DNA of 64,000 nucleotides from NCBI GenBank assembly GCA_023974075.1, contig CM043792.1:17451373-17515372 (forward strand), read 5' to 3'. The notes beneath the pieces are model-generated. The model was not told the origin of the DNA. It made no database searches and saw nothing but the letters and a program-made list of their open reading frames with translations. This stretch comes from Chaenocephalus aceratus. Taxonomy: Eukaryota; Chordata; Actinopteri; Perciformes; Channichthyidae. Below are positions 38,139 through 52,090 of this stretch, piece after piece. Numbering within the stretch: the first letter of the stretch is position 1; each line of letters begins with the position of its first letter. Made by a program: the position numbers and the translations under genes.

Positions 38139-40850
38139 TTGTGGTTATACTGTGTTCAATCTACAAAATACAACAGAAAAATCCAAATCAAACATTTATA
38201 GAGAGACTAATAAAGAAAGAAATGCATTTCAATCCATTATATGACGGTCATACTTTGCTCATATAACAAGAAAAGCTTTTTTTATTTATTTTTTTCGAAG
38301 TCACATTTTATGTTTATATTATTTTCGTGAGTATATTAATCATAGAATGGGACATGTGTGTGAAGAAACAACTATGATGAATTAAAGTGGTGGAATTTAA
38401 ATTTGCCTTGACATAATGGTTTATGTTCATTACACCGCCCCTTAAACGTTTACGCTACATGGTGAGACATAGGCTTTTGCTTGTGACGGCTTCAAATCTC
38501 AAATAACACTGCAGAGGGCTTCTACTGGCACAACTAGACAACTGCAGTCTCCGTCGAGCAAATTTCACCAGCCGGAATATAACGTATTAGTACCGTCCTA
38601 TAGTCCACAACTAAAGTATCGTGAACACACAGGAGCGACCATTTTCTCGCCCGCTCCGCTCGGTAATGGAGGGTTTTCTGTCGAGGTTGGGGAGGATCCA
38701 CGGAAGGAGGAAGCGAATGGACGTGGACAGACAGGCAGCTGTAGGCGACCAGCTGACCACGGACGCGGGATCTGCTTTCGGTCTCCGACGAGGGGGAATG
38801 GTGGCTTGGAAGCACTGCAGCCAAATGCGCCACTCGGAAGAGGCGCCTCATCACCGAAGGACGCGGATCTAGATCCGCCATGCAACCCTATAATCTTTTC
38901 CTTAACCGTTGACTGAAACTGGAGCCAGGAAACCAATATAATATTCGTTTACAGTAAATAAAATTTGTTTTAAGAGTATTTAAAGACCGCATTATTAAGG
39001 TTTTTGGCGTTTAACGTCAAGATTTTAGAGCATTCTTCAGCGAGGCGTAGCCGAGCTGTGCTCCAATGATGGCGGCTGCTTGTTGTTCATCGTGTCCTTG
39101 ATGGCCCCAGCTCACTGTGGTGTTCACGATGTAACCTAGCTACCTTAAAACAATCGATTTCACCATTTATGTAACCAAAAAGCTTACATAACGTACATCT
39201 GGAGACTTTTGAACGTTACATATTTAACAATTTCATAAAGATGACAACATATGGAGGAGTACAAACTCGAGATCTGAGACAATACGGCCAAGGGCAAATT
39301 GGAACACCAAGTAAAGCTGAAATCTTGACTTCTAATATAGTTCAAATAGCCTACATATTTTTGACACTTAACATTTGATACAAATATTGTCTAAATCTTT
39401 GCGTGTATGCATTTAAAAAAGATCTCCCGGAGGTAGACAGATTGGCTGTTACATACAAGTTAAAACAGTTGATTAACGGTTATATTGTGAGATAACGTTA
39501 AACGTCAACCTATGTTAAACTTAACGGTATTTTTACATTATTTTTTTCAACACATTTTCATGCCCAGGATACAGCTCGTGGTGGTCGGTTGGAGGGACTT
39601 GCGGAGGCGCACCAAGAAAGAATTGGAAAATATTTGTTAACGGTCAAACGTTACAACCTCGATACTTTGCGAGCCAATTCGTTTAAACAGTAGCTGGTTG
39701 AGGTTTCGGCTACAGTACAACGAGGTTCAACTGTACCTACATTTTAAGGTAAACGCTAAAAGGAAACATGTTAACAACCGAGGCTGAGAAGCTTCACTGG
39801 CGCGACAAACAGATCCAGGTCCGCCATGCTTCAGCTCTGATCTAAGGAAACCTACCGTGACAAGGTCCAATGGCGCACTGCACACACAAAACACGGAGCT
39901 TAAAACTAAACCCAGGGCGTTGCAGACTCCCTTCCCTCGATCCAAAAAGCGTATAAACGAGAACAAGAAGGCGGGTTCTCCGAGCTCGGTCGTCGGTGTT
40001 CCAGGGCTAGTCAGTGAGAGAGAGAGGGGGAGAGAGAGGGCGAGTCTCTGCACGGTGAGATATTAAACCGAGATCCCTGATGGCTAACCGAGAGAGGCGG
40101 CTAGCTGTTCCGCCAACAGCCGCATGGAGGTCCCCGCGCGGAAACCACCGTGCATTTCCACACGAAAATACCCCGGTTACAGTACAAATAGACGATTTTA
40201 GATTACGGGAATTAGTATAAAAAAAGTATCTTGATGTAATTTTTTAGTAAATAACACATTTACCTCTGGGTGTTACATGCAATTTCCCCCGCTGGATAGG
40301 ACAACAAATTCGGATATGGCCGACCTCGTCTGTACCCTGCGACAGCGGTCGGATTGTTTCGCTTCTACAAAGGCTGCCAACCTACGTGCTTTATTAGTAA
40401 ACAAAATCAAACATTAAAGGTCGATTTTGCGGCTATAAACGCTGTTGTTGGTTTATCGCGCACTTTCTTCCTATTATGAAACCCCGCGGTTGTTCAGTTG
40501 GCTTACCTGTCTCTCGGCGTGAGCTTCGGTGTCGTTGTGGAAGAAGAAGGGGAGGGTTGAACGATAGCCAGCACTGCGCCGTCGGTCCTGGGCTCCAGTC
40601 CCCGCAGAGATGGTCCTTCCCCCCCGCCTCCATCTCACTCGCCGTCTCCCTCCACTCAACGCACAGCAGCTCCTCTCTCTCCATCCAACCATTTCGCTAC
40701 GCGGAGACATCCATTTTTTCCTACCTCGCATCGTTGTTTCTGAGCCCAACCGAGCGATTACTACTTTACTCCCATAGACCGGCCATGTCTGTTCTTCAAC
40801 CCGCAATATTTAATCGGGAAAGTTTCATGAGAGCCAACTTTTTTTAATGT
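38139..40850 (-). promoter_or_regulatory. UBTF 5' region with candidate non-coding leader exons and CpG-rich promoter
   Basis: The coding start at 38138 follows an acceptor 'ttttgtag' near 38161. Upstream, strong minus-strand donors end two candidate leader exons: 'cgagagacag|gtaagcc' (exon ending at 40507) and 'ttgtcacg|gtaggtttcc' (exon ending at 39856). The block 40507-40730 is CpG-rich and is the best promoter candidate. A further CpG-rich patch at 38620-38880 carries overlapping open frames on both strands without family resemblance. A 'gatggcggctgc' word near 39068 is YY1-like. Alternative first exons seem likely but are not proven. Confidence 0.5.
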
Positions 40851-41867
40851 GCGTCTAATTTAATTGAAACTAACAAATCTCACATACAATAATAACTTAA
40901 TATTTTTAATTAAATATACATTAAAAATAATAATAAAATATTTTCGCTTATAAACGTCAGCTTCCAACTTGAATTTATTCAATTGGTCCACCAGCCTTCA
41001 TTTACTTTCACATTGCTCGATTCCTATTTTGGCAAGTAGTAAGAGGCTGTTTGACAGCTTCATTTTGGCCTAGCATGTTATTTCTTTTCAACTCCACCTT
41101 GCGTGTTTGTGGGCGGATCTCCCGGCCGTCCAATCCAGTCGGTGTGATTCAGGGAAAACAAATGACTTTCAGGCACTCGGCCTTGTTAAACTGTGCTGCG
41201 TTCCCTTGCTGTCGGAAATTTGAACATTATGGCATATACATGCATATAAGTTGAATACTATTTGTTACGGATATGTTGAATTAAATAAAGATGACATATT
41301 AGCTATTTTGATTGTAAGTTAATTGAAATGTCTTATCATTTTTTGTCTGTAGTTATTTGAATGATTTTGTATTCAATCATTTCTTATTTAATTTCACTAA
41401 AAGCATATATGTATGACACGTTAAAGTTATTGGTATCAATAAAAGATCTATGTTAAACCTTCCCAGTCTGTTTATTAATGCTTAATCTTTGCCTAATCAC
41501 ATAACTAAAATAATCGAAAAAATACAAATCTGAGCACTTGTTGACAGCCATATCACGCTTTAATTGGAATGCTGCTTTATTTTTGTTTTCTTGTATATTT
41601 TGTTATTTAAGAACAAATGTATTTACGACATCTATGGTGTTTTCAAAGTAGAAGTATAGAGGTTAGAGTTTACTTGATATCATTGAAGGCAGCATGCAGC
41701 TGAGTGGCAAGCCTCTTGGTTCAAGTGAACACCCCTCTCCTGTTCAAAAGTGAGCTGCGAGTGATTTGTACTATAGCATTTCTAATGCATTAGTGAAAAC
41801 AAGGACTTTAAAGGATTTTTTTATTTGTAATGAGAATTCATCCAATCAAGCATGTACAGTGTTTCAG

Positions 41868-41868
<1 letters not shown>
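40851..41868. other. UBTF-SLC4A1 intergenic region
   Basis: AT-rich spacer upstream of UBTF. The nearest gene to the right is SLC4A1, reading towards it. No exon, RNA gene or recognisable transposon. A minus-strand AATAAA at 41825-41820 may end the SLC4A1 transcript. Confidence 0.5.
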
Positions 41869-41964
<96 letters not shown>

Positions 41965-42673
41965 AACGGGCATTATAAGGTACATTTACAAATACATTTC
42001 TCCCTGATTATATCACCAGTATAACAATTGGCGCACACAATTTATCTCATCCACTATCGAAGCAATCACACACTTAAAATCAGATATAAGTGCATTACAC
42101 ATCTTTCTATACACACATCAAATAGTGAAAACTCATAACACAACTCAAAACATATAATTGAGAATTAATAAAGGTTATTGTATGGGGAAAAGGCTGGTGT
42201 GAAAATGCCCTGAAAATGTATTATTTGAGCACATGTAAAGGGCAAAATGTTAAAAATTAAATAGCAAACATAAAGTGAGGTGGAATCATTTTATCATAAT
42301 ATGTGCAGATCTATATGCGACAGCACTGGGAGTCACTTTAAAGCTATACTGTTGTAATACATTTAAAGAAAGAAAGAATATTCTAAATAGTTTTACCTCA
42401 CGTTTCAAGGAAAACAAATCTTGCATGTAAATAAGTCAAGTGTATCAACTCAAACAAAAACATAACTCAATATATAAGTTAAGTATATAAGTGTATGCAT
42501 TCTAGAAATAAGAGGTACATTTCTTTAAAGATACATAATAATAACAGAAGTTTTAAACTGTATATGTTTACAATTACATATTTTTAAAGACACCCTATGT
42601 TTAATGTTCACACAATTACCTGTAGTTGACAATTGATTTCATTTAAAAGTTTGTGAAACATTAATGATACTGT
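41820..42673 (-). other. Proposed SLC4A1 3' UTR
   Basis: From the SLC4A1 stop (42674) leftward to the minus-strand AATAAA at 41825-41820, about 850 bases, including the long CA/TG array. It is AT-rich with no coding exon. Confidence 0.45.
41869..41962. repeat. (CA)47 microsatellite
   Basis: A pure dinucleotide run on the plus strand, read as (TG)n in the proposed SLC4A1 3' UTR. It is probably polymorphic. Confidence 0.97.
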
Positions 42674-45600
42674 TTATGGCAGTGGGCACTCATCGTACAC
42701 ATCTACCCCAGGTTCCTCCTCAAACGTCACTTTGGCATCATCTGCGTCCAGCTGCAAAGCAAACACATCCAGTTACAACAGGGAAACAGTATGAAACAAC
42801 GCTATAATGTGTGCCTGAGTGTCGTCATTGATGCAGAGATGTACTTACACATTTCATCTCCAGGGGAGTGAAGATTGTGCCGGTCATGAACATGCGCAGA
42901 GGGATGGTGAGGATGAGAACAAAAGGCAGCGCCAGAGAAAAGGCACTCATCTTCACCACCCACAGCAAACCCAGGCACACGAGCTGGACGGCAGTGAAGA
43001 GATGCATCTTCATTGTTTTCACCTGAATAAGTGACAACAGAGAAGCTTGTTAGCAGTGGAATGCACTGCCAAAGAGTAATGTTAAATTGTAAAAAAAGGA
43101 ATGTTATTTTAGGGTTAGGATGATTTACTGAAAGAATATAGGTTAAATAAGATTGAAATACAGGTGGAAAAAACTGAACGCCCATGCAATCCAATGAAAT
43201 AGTGTTGTGGGGTCAGTGGGCTCCTAGGCCAGAGCCTTGTTTTAAAGTGACTGTTAGACACAAAATGACCTTAGCAAATGGTCTACACTTGGACACAAAA
43301 CCACCAGAAAAAAACTAAGAACAAACAATGACATCAATTGACAACATAAAGATACAAAACAAACAGAAAACAACACAAAACCACCACATAGAGACTCCTT
43401 ACAACTTGAAAAGTGGGAGACAACTACAAATACTTTCACAGCAACCACATAGATCATACACAACAATCACATAGATGTGAAAGCACCAAAAACAAATGCG
43501 GCGAAAAAAGATAATAATCTTAGGATATTTGTCCACTGAGATGGCATAGAGCAGTATTAACAAATAAAGTATCACGCATACTGGCAACAACAATGTAATA
43601 CTAAAAGCTGAATCACTACTTTAAATATGAATTTAAGCATTTACAGCCATAAAGTGTTGTGTGTAAACACTATGAGGCAGTGAATATATTTGGACATGAT
43701 ACTGTGTTTGTCAGACAAAAGGGCCTTCCACATTATTGTATAATTAAACAAGGTCCTGAAGTGTATTTGAGGAGGCTGTGTACCCTGGTGGCGTAGGCTT
43801 CAGCGGGATGGTATTTCTTTGGTGTGATCAGCAGAAGCATCCTGTCCCACATCTGGATTCCACTCAGAGAGGTGATACCCATGTAGAGGAGGATTCCGAA
43901 CAAGGCGGTCATGGGAATCATCTTCAGAATAGGTTCCATGAAAATAGAAGCACCTTGAAATCACAGAAAGTGAATAATTATTAAAAGCACAATACCTTTT
44001 GCCAATACGGGTCTCTTGATAGCCAAGTTGCCACTTACGACATTGCCAAGATTATCTGTATCTTAAAATGGGATAAAAAGTGCATTTATGACAAATGTAT
44101 TCAAAATGGAAATGTGTTCAGAGCCTGCTGTTTGTGCATCAGCACTGTAGATGGCAGCACCTACCAACCATAATGGCCACAAGGATTCCACTGATCCTCT
44201 GCTCAATCACCTTCTCGATCTCTGGTTTGGGACCCTTGCTCATGACAGTGAGAGCGTTGGCGTGGGTGACTGATCGCACAGTAGCAGCGCTCAGCCAGGG
44301 CACCCCGAAAATAGAGGCGATGCCCCCCATGGTGACCAGGAGGAGCAGATCAAAATGAAAACCAGATCCTTTCACCATCTTCCTTTCAGGTTTGCTCACA
44401 ATCAGCCTGGCAATCAGACAACAACAACAACGTTAAACACAAAGTCATATTGGAGACTATAATGCCGTTATTTTATATTGTCACTCACGTTGTAATCTGG
44501 GACTCCAGGAAGATGAGGATGAAGACGAGCACTGCTGGTACACAGCAGGCACCCATCATCCAGATGGGGAAGGGCTTATTTTCTCCCATGGGGTTGATAA
44601 ACCAGCCTCTGACTTTGGGGTTGGTCACCTTAATGCCTATTGGCACAACCAGTTTCTACAAGGGGACAGGGAGATTTTCATTGCTCTCATTTATCTACGG
44701 AAGAGTGTTAGCCCCAGGCATAAGAAGAACATAGAGGAGCAGAGAAAGAGAGAAATATTTATTTAAGTTTTGAGAATAAAGTGGAACCTTTAGTATGTGC
44801 TGGTAGTTTTTATGATATTTCAAAACAAAATCATGGAAAGACAGAACACCGACGTATTCCTTCAGCATGAATACAATTAGTGTGTTAGCTATAAGCTTAG
44901 TCGTATTTTTAGGAGATTTGTAAACAGGAACATTAACTTATTTTCATGGTTAGAAACTGTATTTTTCAAAAAGTCTTAGACAGACTGCTTTAAAGAATAT
45001 AACAGCTTTAGTTTCAATTTGGAAAAGGCTGTCTGACGGCGAGGTCAAGCAGTGAAAATATTCTAAATATATTATACACTTAAATTGATGTTTTCTTTTA
45101 TTAAAACGTTGAAGTGCTCCCTTCGTTCGTCAACAGCAGTACATTGCTTTGTTTTGTGCCTGTACTTATGTGTTTCTTCAAACTGGGGGTGTGCAGACTG
45201 CATTCTACTGTAGATAACACACTGACTTTGGATAAGACCTAGTACAAACCAACTTCAAAAGATCTGAACAATCGCTTTATTGCACATGATGTGGTGCATA
45301 ACATTAGTTTTAATTTTTTAATTTTGAGAATTGTTAGACCTTGTTTTAGATGACGTGCCACAACATAACACTTACCTGAGTGTAAGTATCCTTAATGTTG
45401 AAATCGATAGCAATCATCAAGAAAATAGCAATGGGGACACCGAAATCTCCAATCAAACGACGGATCTAATAAGACAACAGTTTACATCATGGTCAGGGAA
45501 ATCACAAAACCTACTGAGTCTTTTCAAAACTACACAATTTCTGGTCATACAAAGTTGATCTTACTAGGCCAGGGAGGTAATGACCATTCTTGAAATGGCG

Positions 45601-46897
45601 GAGGAAGTACGCAATGAAGAAGCAACCTAACATAAGGCACATAGAAAGCAGGGCAGTGTTGGGGTAGGCCCTTTCAATCTCCTTCTCATGAATGGTTAGG
45701 TTGCCATGGTGGTCGAGCACGCTGCGCTCCGTCACGAGTATGTGGAAAGGGTTATCCAATGAAATGTTCAGATCCTCATAGTTCAGAATCAGAGGGTGGG
45801 CTTTGAAGATCTAAACAACAGGAGATAAGAAGTCAGAGGAGGCAAAATAGGAGACAACACATGAGGCTATGACAAGGAAATGGTGTCTGAAGATGATGTG
45901 GTGGGGAAACCTTGATGAGCTTATTGAAAGTCTCGTAGATGAAGCTGAGAGAGATGAGGATGGAGAAGATTTCCTGAGTGAAGCGGGAGATGAATTTGAC
46001 CAGGAAGCTGCCTTCCACAGCCACGATGATGATCACGATCAGTATGAGCCACATGCCTACCCAGATACGGCCCACAATGTACTCAATGTCCTGGGACTTG
46101 CAGAACTAGTATAGAATACAGAAAAGAAAATATATTGCAAAGAATGAAAAAAAGCTAATCAAATATTTATTTTATGAGTTTTGACATCTGACAACTACAG
46201 AACAGTAAAAACATGGAGGAATATATGTATAAATATTTATGTAAAGAAAGTCAAAATGTCATTAACAATTTCTTTTAATTTGAATGTATTGCCTTTATTA
46301 GCTTTATTCTTGAAATGTTAAATAAAAGTAATTATTTCCTCCCTTCATTTATTTCACCCCTATGACTGGCCCTTATACTCTTCCATTTACATCTCATACA
46401 TACAGAGTAAAAAGCTTCCTCGAACACCAGCAGTGGTCCCGAGAAGCCGATGACGAGGATAGGCTGGGCGGCGATGATACAGAAGATGATACCCTGGATG
46501 CTGGTGGAGACCATTAGCTCTGACACGCCCATCAATTGTTCAGTTTTGTCAGCTAGAGTTAGACAACAGAGAGATATATTAACCACACTTGAAAAGGCCA
46601 ATAGAGTCCTGCAAATGAATTGAATCTTAGAAACATCTCTATATGGATCTCTCTTTTACCCAGAAGCCCTCCGAAAGTGATGGCAGGGGACAGGGCAGCG
46701 AAGTAGATGAAGATGACGGCAGCGAGGACCTGAAAGTTCAGACCGTCTGTGTAGTCACTGATGTAGTGGCGGTAACGCCGCTTCAGGTCGTTCACCATCC
46801 CTCCGAAAGGATAGCCTGTACGGGCCAGAGGGTCCTCCCGGGGCTCCTCTGGAGCTTTCTCAACTGGACAAACAAATCAAACTGACATTAGCTTATC

Positions 46898-46935
<38 letters not shown>

Positions 46936-49900
46936 TAATACCTGTTAGGTTACTTTCTATCACCAAATAATGATTGAGTGTATGGCCCACTGATTTAAGC
47001 TCTTGCATTTGCAATAATACAGTGTCTGTGGTGTCCTGGGAAAAATCACAAGCGCCAATATAAACGTTACTATAATTTCCCAAGTAGAGGCTTTATCTGT
47101 CGGTTTTGTAATTGTTTATTGTGTAATTACCTAAAGTTGACACAAACATTTGAAATACATATGTTTGTGATGTACTTTTTCAAGCATTCCTTGAAAAAAG
47201 AACAGCACCTTCATTCTTTGTAATGCCTAATGTTTAATGAACAAAGGGTTGAGACAATATGTAACCAACAATTATATGTTGGTCAAAGGAATGACTACAT
47301 TAGTAGTGAGGAACTGATAATGCATACAAAAGTCTAAAAAGAATAGTTTGACGTTGTTGAAAATATGCTGACCTTTGACTCTTTCACCAAAGGCAAGACG
47401 AGTGTCGATGGGACGCAGTCTGTCACACAGCATCTTCTTCTGGTAATCGATGATTGGCACCAGCATATCCTTATCTTGGATCTCAGTGGGAGGAATCACA
47501 ATGCTGCAGTCCATGAAGTCAGCGATGGCGTTGGTCAGATCTTTGTCAGTCTCAGCCAAGAAGGCCTCCAGACAGAACACCTGTGAGAGCAGAAAGCCTT
47601 TATTCACCTGCACCAAACAAAGTAGGCTTAGCTAAAGCTCCATTCTGCTGAGCTAGAATTGTTCTCCTTCAGTACTTTCTCCTTTCTCTCACCCAGTCTG
47701 CCATCAGAGCCCCCATGGAGCGGCCACTTTCGCTGTAGTCTATTCCACAATCGTTGGGGCCCACCAGCACAAAGACGAAGCGAACCGGGACAGGAGACTC
47801 CAGGGAGGAGTCCATGACGACAGAATCCCTGAGCCTCACAAAACCCACTACTGGTTTCTGCAGGATGTCCACGACGCCTATAAGAACAACAAAATACAAC
47901 CTCTTTTAGCCATATCTGCTCCAGAATCACACATGAAGACAGATGGCTGCCTCTGAATTTCATCAACATACCTGAGAGGACAATTGAGGCCTCCATGTTG
48001 TCAGAAGTGTCTCTCTGGAAAAATGATGCATTGTTAGTTCAATCACATAATATACGTAGATGTCCAGCTAAATGTAAGGAAGCCGTGAGAGGCAAGTGAG
48101 AAACAATTATAATTCTGATCAAAATAGTTTTTTTCTTTCTTTCTGAAAACTTAGAAAAGTTTCCCTGGCAAAACTTTAGTTTTACATGGAAAAACTATTT
48201 ATATAATTCACAGATCATTCTTTAAAGAAACTTAGAAATATAATTATGGTAAAACAATTTTTTCACACAGGTGATACAGCTATTAGGATTGGATTCAGAA
48301 AATGGACCATAAATGATTTTCTCACTTGCTTCTCAGGGCTTCCGTACAATAATGAAGGTGGATCAAACTGTATAAAAAACGAAATCTATACCTTCTTTGT
48401 TACTGAAAAAGACTGCATCTCAATGTCTCCAGATGGAGTAACCACAGGTCCTGCAGACTGACTGAAAGGACGGATACAATGAGAATGAAGTGCATGATGC
48501 AGACATGAAGTCTGACATTTCGAAGAAAGAAACAGAGTATTAGTGGATCCATGTGTTACCTGCGTCTCATGAGGAGAGCTCTCAGCAGGCCGTCACGATC
48601 ACTGGCACGAATCTCATTCTTGTTCAGCAGCTCATCCACCACCTTCTCAGCCACAGAAGACAGACTGCTGGCGTTCAGGTCGAGGATGACAGCACCTAGG
48701 TACATTTGAGTTGATTTAACTGGTCAGCATCAAACTATAAAAACGGGACTTATCATATACACAGAATTTCATTACATCTCAGGTTCCAAAGTCACCTGTG
48801 CTCATGGTCTTTCTGAGCTGGATCAAGCTCTTGAAGGATAGATGTGAGACATGAGAAGAACTCCATTTTCCAGTGGCGGGGTTTAAGTTCTCTTCGTAGC
48901 CCACCCAGCGTCCAGTCTCCTGCCAGGTGTTGCCCTGGAGCTCATTCAGCTCCACATATGCCTATGGTAATGCAATGTGGTTGAATAAAAAACACATTAG
49001 TGGATAGTGTTGTTTTGTGTGAATCAAATTTCACATATGTAAGTATGAAGAGTGTAGACTTACTTGAGCATCCCCTCTTGTGGTGGCATTTGTATTCAGG
49101 TTCAGATAAGCTGAAATAAAGACACAGAAAATAGCTTGATGGAAAAAAGGTCTCATCCAAAATTGCAAATACGTAAAAATCCTCCGGTCAAATATTTACT
49201 CGATAAAGTAATATCTAAATATAATAAATGTAGTACGGAAATAAAAAGTATTCATTATGCAGCAAAATGGTTTCTTTACTGTTTAACTAAATATATAGGG
49301 ATTTAGTTAACCGAATTTGGTCAATTCAAGATAAGTTGAAGAACCTGGAATTTGTACTTAGGTACCATATTTGAGTAAATGTACTTTCATTTTTTGTTTT
49401 AGATTAAAGTCCACCACTGCAGGAAAGTTATTTAAAAAGTGGCTAATAGCTACACGGGCTGTGAAGGGAACCTACCCTCTGAGTCTATGGGGAGGATGAT
49501 GGCTCCAACATTGGGCTCATTCTCCTCTGCATCTTCCTGCCTCCTGGCCTCAATGTCATAGATTCCGCTCCTGTGTTGAGAATCAGTCACACCAATTTAG
49601 AGAAAGGATGAGCATGAGTGCTTCAACAACACCTCATAAAGACTCACCTGTTAAGTTATTCATCTCAGAATCGATCGACAGAGGACACTTTGGAAACATT
49701 TTAGTGGAATATGCACCTTTACCAAAGTGAATGTAAGTCAAATTTCATTTGAAGCATGTATTAATAACAATTACTCAAAAACAATTCAAGGTTCTCAGTT
49801 TGGGCTGATCAACGTCCCGATGTATTGAATTACTGCCTTTAGTGTTGTTCAGTCATTCACCGCTAGAGGGCAATGTTGTTCAATATCTACTTTTACATTA

Positions 49901-50981
49901 CACTTACAAATTCCTCCTAATTTGCAAAGATTGTCTGAGCCTACCTCAGCTATGGCCCCTAATGCAGAATCCAGGGAAAGTTATTATACACTTTAAGGTC
50001 CAACATTTAAATTAGTTTGTGAATATTACTTTTCTCTGAAAAATAAACAAACAGAAGAGCAACATCAGCCAGTCCATGATCTCTATTGAAGGTACATTTA
50101 CCTTGATCTTTTTGTAAATACTCAATGTTTTTTAAATGAATTGCAAGCTTTAAGCATGAGAAAAGGAAATCAGCATGTTCAGCATGACCTTTACCTTAAA
50201 CCTGTGTTAAAAGTTTGTGTCATAGAACATTATCCACCGTAAGTGCTTTTTACAGTGATGGTGTTAGCTATTAACACACTCAGCAGAAATAACCGCTTTA
50301 GGTGGCCTTTTATTTTTAGGCCACCTAATGAATATAAATCCAATATGTATCCTCTTTTAGCTTTGGTTTGGTCTCCACCATCTCCTGAGTGAAACATCTG
50401 ACGCTACTTCACACAGTTATTGTCAGAACATTTTCACTTGAAAATATCAGGGACACAATCAACAACTTTTTCTAAATGTCGATAACTCTGCAGATTATTT
50501 TTCGATTAATAATATTGGCTATGAAATGTAAAACATTTGAAAACTTGGTGTACCAGTATTGGTACCAGACTGATACTGGGCAATAACAAAAAAGTGGATA
50601 CGACATGATGCTACTTGAATGCAGGGACTAGATTAGGGAGCACTGCGAGACATGCTCAGTGGTCTTATCACAAACATGATGCAGAATACCAGCGTACATT
50701 TACAAAAAGGCCCTACTGAGAGATGGACTTACAGCCTTGGTGGGGAGCGGAACGCTGACTCGATGTCTTCAGAGGACATGTCACTGCCCTATACAAGAGG
50801 ATAGTTTAGGAAGAATTAATAGAAGAAACTTGAGTGGTGAATGGAATGTACGTATGTTAGATTTAAGGAACACATCATGAACAATGTCCAAGATCCCTTT
50901 CTTCTGTAGAGACTAGTATGAACTAGTAAATCTAAGTGTTGTATTTAACAAATGTACCTCAAAACTAAAATGGTTTTCCAT
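42674..50981 (-). CDS. slc4a1: SLC4A1 (band 3, AE1), erythrocyte chloride/bicarbonate exchanger
   Basis: AE1 exchanges Cl- for HCO3- across the red-cell membrane and anchors the cytoskeleton. Exons: 50981-50958, 50788-50733, 49570-49476, 49110-49064, 48961-48796, 48695-48560, 48461-48392, 48014-47972, 47877-47693, 47580-47373, 46863-46660, 46552-46404, 46105-45911, 45810-45565, 45465-45376, 44655-44489, 44406-44165, 43953-43784, 43022-42849 and 42751-42674. All are in phase, giving 914 residues (human 911). Residues 1-370 form the cytoplasmic domain, with a short acidic N-terminus. The membrane domain follows, with [18 protein letters not shown] and [14 protein letters not shown]. The proton-coupling glutamate is kept (FLE689SQITT), as are both stilbene-reactive lysines (YETFNK523LIK, WVVK855). 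The third outer loop is longer than in human and has two sequons (N541-I-S, N563-L-T). The tail keeps the carbonic-anhydrase motif LDADD. Confidence 0.97.
43255..43480. repeat. Degenerate ACAAAA-type tandem repeat in SLC4A1 intron
   Basis: Loosely repeated words such as 'gacacaaaaccacc', 'gatacaaaacaaac' and 'caacacaaaaccaccac', similar in style to the array in ASB16 intron 1. Units are too diverged to count. Confidence 0.6.
46905..46931. repeat. (AT)n microsatellite in SLC4A1 intron
   Basis: A pure AT/TA dinucleotide run of about 13 units just upstream (on the gene strand) of the exon that begins at 46863. Confidence 0.9.
50298..50328. repeat. 11-bp perfect hairpin in SLC4A1 intron
   Basis: TTAGGTGGCCT (50298-50308) pairs exactly with AGGCCACCTAA (50318-50328) around a 9-base T-rich loop. 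No surrounding features suggest a function. Confidence 0.8.
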
Positions 50982-52090
50982 TGCTGTTTTTCAGATGTTG
51001 AAGCCTCAGGTACTTTCATGCATTCCCTAAGACAGGAAAAAATGAATGAATGAACATAAAAACAAGTTATAATCACAATTACAAATACCCATAGACTTAA
51101 TGGGAACCAATGACATCAAACCTTAACACAATTATTGTTGAGTTTTGATGAACTTTGAATGCAAACAGGTGCATTTAAAGCATCCAAACAACAGAGTTTT
51201 AGATACATATTCTTCATATTCTTCAAGTACTCATTGTACAAGTACCAATGTCCTCTCATTAACTTGGCAGGGTTTAAGGAACATGTTTCTCAGCTACTAC
51301 CGAGACAGTAAGGCCTGCTTTGAGCCATTTTAAGGCGGCTTTGATGAGAATACCGCAATCTACCAGCACACAGCTGCCTTCAAAGTCACGTCTCAGAACA
51401 GATAGTCAACCAGCCGAGAAAGTGAACTTAGTTATAGTTGAAATAGAAGACGCACAGAGCCTTATCTTTGGGTTACACCCTACCACCAGACACCTCTGTT
51501 CTCCTTCAGTAACATTAGGGGTGAAACAACTCAAATATAGCTACTGTAACAGCTATTAATACTTAACTTTACTTTTGGAGAATAAGTACAAATTCTGAAT
51601 TTTTCATATTGAATCATTGTGTATTGTTTTCAGTGTGCTCCATTTCAATTTTACAATAAAGGTGTAAAAATAAAATATTTTTTTAGCAGGTCAAGTGACT
51701 TCTCATCACTTTACATATCTACATTTTTGAAATAAAAATGAAACCAACAAGTTCTTAAAACAATACCATTTAGTGGGTACAATTGTTAGGCCGTGACACT
51801 AAGAATATACATTTAATTGAGCATTAAAGCCAAAAGCATTGGGTGTAATAATTAAATGCAATACATTTGGAAAGAGGAGAATCAAACAAGTAAAAAATGT
51901 GTGCCACAAGCATCTTGTTTGTGAAGTATAATAAACTTTTCTTAGAAAAATAATTGTTAAGAATAATTTCATATGAACTCCCTTCCTTATCTCCCGAGCA
52001 AGGAAACACCCGTTAAGGGTTAGAATATGCTACTTTCCCATCAGAAAATATAAAAATGTCTATCCTTTCATTCTAGTAATGCCATCAATG
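50982..52090. other. SLC4A1 upstream region
   Basis: No leader exon could be fixed, though the ATG exon begins after a 'ctgaaaaacag' acceptor-like stretch on the minus strand. The rest is AT-rich spacer. The open frames here have no family resemblance. Confidence 0.4.
51461..51480 (-). promoter_or_regulatory. Candidate erythroid control site: GATA motif beside a CACCC box
   Basis: AGATAAG on the minus strand (51467-51461) lies 8 bases from a CACCC word (51476-51480), about 480 bases upstream of the SLC4A1 start codon. A second GATA word (GATAAGG, minus strand) is near 51990. GATA1 plus KLF1 pairs are typical of erythroid genes. Such short motifs also occur by chance. Confidence 0.25.

Noticed and set aside
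38534..38936. Three overlapping open frames of 83-115 codons
   Set aside because: GC-rich stretch open in several frames at once, with no family motif; treated as promoter or leader sequence.
40433..40847. Overlapping open frames of 80-123 codons on both strands
   Set aside because: CpG-rich leader sequence of UBTF with a clear donor at 40506; no domain in any frame.
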